Shown: piece after piece, positions 62,213 to 64,000 of the stretch | How positions within the stretch are numbered: the stretch's first letter is position 1 | Layout of the letters: each line of letters opens with the position of its first letter | Assembly: GCA_963576565.1 (NCBI GenBank) | Contig: OY755045.1 | Span: 2,231,477-2,295,476, forward strand | Reading direction: 5' to 3' | Source of the DNA: Aspidapion aeneum | Lineage: Eukaryota > Arthropoda > Insecta > Coleoptera > Brentidae | DNA length: 64,000 nucleotides | The notes under the pieces: generated by a model | Databases searched by the model: none | Told to the model about the DNA's origin: nothing | The model's input: the letters and a program-made list of their open reading frames with translations, nothing else | Position numbers and translations under genes: made by a program

Positions 62213-62242
62213 CCATAGAGTAAGATAGCCTATTACTCTATG
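62213..62242. mobile_element. 30-bp hairpin insertion in the last satellite unit
   Basis: CATAGAGTAA and TTACTCTATG pair around a short loop. The insertion is flanked by CTTATA at 62,207-62,212 and 62,243-62,248, which occurs once (CCCTTATACTAACC) in other monomers. It looks like a minimal insertion with a 6-bp duplication, or a templated repair insert. Confidence 0.75.
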
Positions 62243-62428
62243 CTTATACTAACCTAAAAATATTACCGTTGTAGATGTAATGGTTATCGAGAAAAATAGA
62301 ATCAAAATTTGAAAATTTTCAAAAACTTCAAAAAAAAAGTCAACTTTTTTGTTATTATACGTCAAAACAATTCTTATATTTTTATTTCTTGTCTCACAAA
62401 GAAATAAAAAAGACCCCAAAAGTTGGTA

Positions 62429-62858
62429 TAACCGAACCTAACTGCGACTAGTAGGTACAAATAGATTTAGCATTTGGGTGTTTTTTTATTTCCTATGTTA
62501 AGACCGCTTGACATGAAGCATTAGACTTGCAATTGCAGGCAAGCTTAGATGTTTCTGCATGAAACATATTATTTAATCTTGCATGCAAGTTTATTGCTCC
62601 ATGTCAAGCGGCCTTGGGCTTTTTTGTGCATGCTGTTTTTTTCGTAAACATGTCGTAGCCTTCTCCAAATCTGTGGCCTAAAATTTGAGAAAGCATTGCG
62701 ACAGATAATTCTAAACTGCATAATGAATGCTCAAACTTATTAAATGTGGCAAAAACATTGATTGATTAAATTTTTTACAAGTCGTCTCATCCTTCAAACT
62801 TCGTTAAAAATCAATTAACAAGATTTTAAACACTCGTCTTAATTTAATAAACATTTCT
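62429..62858. other. Spacer with inverted repeat at 62,504-62,611
   Basis: CCGCTTGACATG (62,504-62,515) and CATGTCAAGCGG (62,600-62,611) are perfect inverses, and similarity continues inward (ACTTGCAATTGCAGG against CTTGCATGCAAG). This is probably a 108-bp MITE-like foldback. Nothing else was seen between the satellite and gene 3. Confidence 0.6.
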
Positions 62859-62864
62859 TTTATT
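62859..62864 (-). terminator. Poly(A) signal of CPR gene 3
   Basis: AATAAA on the minus strand, about 100 bp after the stop codon at 62,964-62,966. Confidence 0.6.
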
Positions 62865-62963
62865 TACAAATAAATACTTTACATGAACAATGCCTATCTA
62901 ATGTTAAATAATATACAATGGAACAAACATCATCAAATATTTTATATAAATTTTTTATACATG

Positions 62964-64000
62964 CTAATACGTATATCCTTTGTGTGCTTCTTCTTCTGTG
63001 CCTTCAGGCATCAAGCTGTCACTTGCTGCCTTATTTAATAAAGAGGCATCATCGTGCGATTTTAACTTTAGATTTTTATCTTCAAAATTGTCCTGAGTAG
63101 GATCACTAAATGGTAAAAAAGAAGATCCACTCAAGCGATCTTGGTCCAAATCTGACGATTTACTTACTACATCATTGTTTTGAAGATTTCCATCTTTGGG
63201 GTTAGGTTCCACCTCCATACCTAGCACTCCATTGCTAATATTATTTACATTTGGTTTACTCCTTAAATGTGTCATACCATTTTCATTTATTCCACTATAA
63301 CTTGAACCTTCTTCTCTGTACTGTCCATCATCCAAAACCTCACCTCTCAACCTCCTTTCTTCTTCAACCCTCTTAATATAGTCCAAAGCCTTCTGGATAG
63401 CTTTCGGTATAGGAGGCGCTGTTGGGATGTGATCACCGTGCGGTATGAATCCTCTTTCATCAGCTGTGTATGTGACTTCAATTCTTTTTCCTTCTGGTGA
63501 GGTGTAAGCGTAGTACCCTTGTGCTTTGGTTCCATCTAACCTAGCATCACCTTCTTCGAAAGCTGTGATCTCATTAGCAGTTTCGTAGGCGTATTGATAA
63601 GTGCCATCTTGGTTATTTGATACAGAACGTAATATTGGGATTACTTTATTTCTTGGGTTGTTAGGAATATCTTGTTTTAGATTTTTATCGTCTGTTTGTT
63701 CGGGAGATGTTTCCAAGAGATTCTTATAGGAATTTTGGGGACTTGAAATCTCAGAAGTTACGTTAGGCGTTTCGGATTCCGTTTGATACTGATTTTTAGT
63801 AGATAAGGGAAATTCAAGAGTGATTTGGCTTGGTTCTAAAGATTGAGATTTTGGATTCAGTATTTCAGGAGTATTAAATAATGGATTTTGAGTTTTGATT
63901 GGCCCATAAGTTGGTAAAACTGATTCCTTGTCATCCACAAATAGAGTAGAAGGAGTAGTTCGTAAGGATATATTCAAAAATGGGTTAATTGATCCAACAA
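62964..64000 (-). CDS. RR-1 cuticular protein with acidic flanks (CPR gene 3), 5' partial
   Basis: One open frame on the minus strand from the window edge to a stop at 62,964-62,966. The frame stays open upstream of the TTG at 63,977 (codons read VGSINPFLN), so the true start and signal peptide lie beyond 64,000 or across an intron. At least 344 codons are visible. The first about 110 are Ser/Thr/Pro/Gln-rich without a fold. The RR-1 domain (about 63,380-63,600) reads DGTYQYAYETANEITAFEEG, KAQGYYAYTSPEGKRIEVTY and [20 protein letters not shown], followed by a charged helix-like YIKRVEEERRLRGEVLDDG. The last about 110 residues are acidic and Asn/Ser-rich, ending GYTY, like the GYRY and GYKY ends of genes 1 and 2. 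Unlike them it has no intron through the RR domain. The role is secreted chitin binding in cuticle, by family. It converges on gene 2. Confidence 0.92.
   Translation of the reverse strand, partial: VGSINPFLNISLRTTPSTLFVDDKESVLPTYGPIKTQNPLFNTPEILNPKSQSLEPSQITLEFPLSTKNQYQTESETPNVTSEISSPQNSYKNLLETSPEQTDDKNLKQDIPNNPRNKVIPILRSVSNNQDGTYQYAYETANEITAFEEGDARLDGTKAQGYYAYTSPEGKRIEVTYTADERGFIPHGDHIPTAPPIPKAIQKALDYIKRVEEERRLRGEVLDDGQYREEGSSYSGINENGMTHLRSKPNVNNISNGVLGMEVEPNPKDGNLQNNDVVSKSSDLDQDRLSGSSFLPFSDPTQDNFEDKNLKLKSHDDASLLNKAASDSLMPEGTEEEAHKGYTY

Larger units (their letters stand above)
34875..62428 (+). repeat. 27.5-kb satellite array, about 492-bp monomer
   Basis: The anchor CGGCCTCTCTCGGCATTAAT occurs 56 times between 34,881 and 61,851, about 490-493 bp apart (for example 35,309, 35,802, 36,293, 36,784, 37,277). 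Each monomer also holds TATATCGCTATATAGAGG, GGGTACCCCTTTGGTCAGG, TGAAGCTACGGAGTCCCTTA-like, ATTACCGTTGTAGATGTAAT and AAGTTGGTCTATAGGTTA. All monomers are in one orientation and differ by a few percent or less. No ORF of 60 codons occurs in the whole array. A dyad ACCAAAAATGT...ACATTTGGT lies in each unit. Both edges are abrupt and cut within a monomer. Confidence 0.99.

Noticed and set aside
34875..62428. Hammerhead ribozyme or similar self-cleaving RNA in the satellite
   Set aside because: I looked for the CTGATGA...GAAA core on both strands near GTGCCACGACGAAGC and did not find it.
34875..62428. CRISPR-like array or centromere
   Set aside because: Units are full-length tandem satellite monomers without spacers in a eukaryotic context. 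No CENP-B-like box was seen, and satellite presence alone does not show a centromere.
63347..63535. Minus-strand 62-codon frame inside CPR gene 3
   Set aside because: It is an alternative frame of the RR-domain region of the real gene.
1..64000. tRNA, rRNA and TTAGG telomeric repeats
   Set aside because: I saw no tRNA-like GGTTCGAATCC arm in a cloverleaf context, no rRNA sequence and no TTAGG array.

Overview
The window is AT-rich, repeat-dense nuclear DNA of an insect. The only convincing host genes are three RR-1 cuticular protein (CPR) genes, a family restricted to arthropods. Spliced genes with very short first exons, TATA promoters, many small non-autonomous transposons and large satellite arrays all fit. 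A beetle or another insect with a TE-rich genome is my inference; nothing in the sequence fixes the species.

Layout. Positions 1-7,300: an 88-bp tandem repeat cut by the window edge, then a patchwork of dispersed repeats, foldback MITEs, a GTCT-bearing element and a broken non-LTR reverse transcriptase (6,048-7,170). Positions 7,333-12,815: CPR gene 1 (+), six exons, 224 aa, with different transposons in introns 3, 4 and 5. Positions 12,880-26,471: repeats only, including a 169-bp satellite (about 18 monomers), a piggyBac-like and a TA-flanked element both inserted in one copy of a repeat whose uninterrupted copy is also in the window, a 141-bp tandem repeat and nested MITEs. Positions 26,865-29,480: CPR gene 2 (+), five exons, 349 aa, Gln/Asn-rich. 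Positions 29,481-34,874: transposon fragments and a truncated zinc-finger-like reading frame. Positions 34,875-62,428: one uninterrupted 27.5-kb satellite array of about 56 monomers of about 492 bp with clear higher-order structure. Positions 62,859-64,000: CPR gene 3 (-), whose 5' part lies beyond the window.

How it fits together. The three CPR genes are probably part of a cuticular protein cluster: secreted proteins that bind chitin through the extended Rebers-Riddiford domain and are laid down in the cuticle. Genes 1 and 2 share a core promoter (G-rich box, TATA, ATCACAA(A)GTC about 30 bp downstream) and a tiny first coding exon (MAKQ or MRQ) that splits the signal peptide, so they look like diverged duplicates under similar control. 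Gene 3 converges on gene 2 but is separated from it by 33 kb that is mostly satellite.

The strongest unusual signals are the higher-order satellite (3-, 6- and 9-monomer periods, two subfamilies, older type at both edges) and a set of transposon insertions that can be read exactly because an empty-site paralogue lies in the same window. I found no new enzymatic or defence system.
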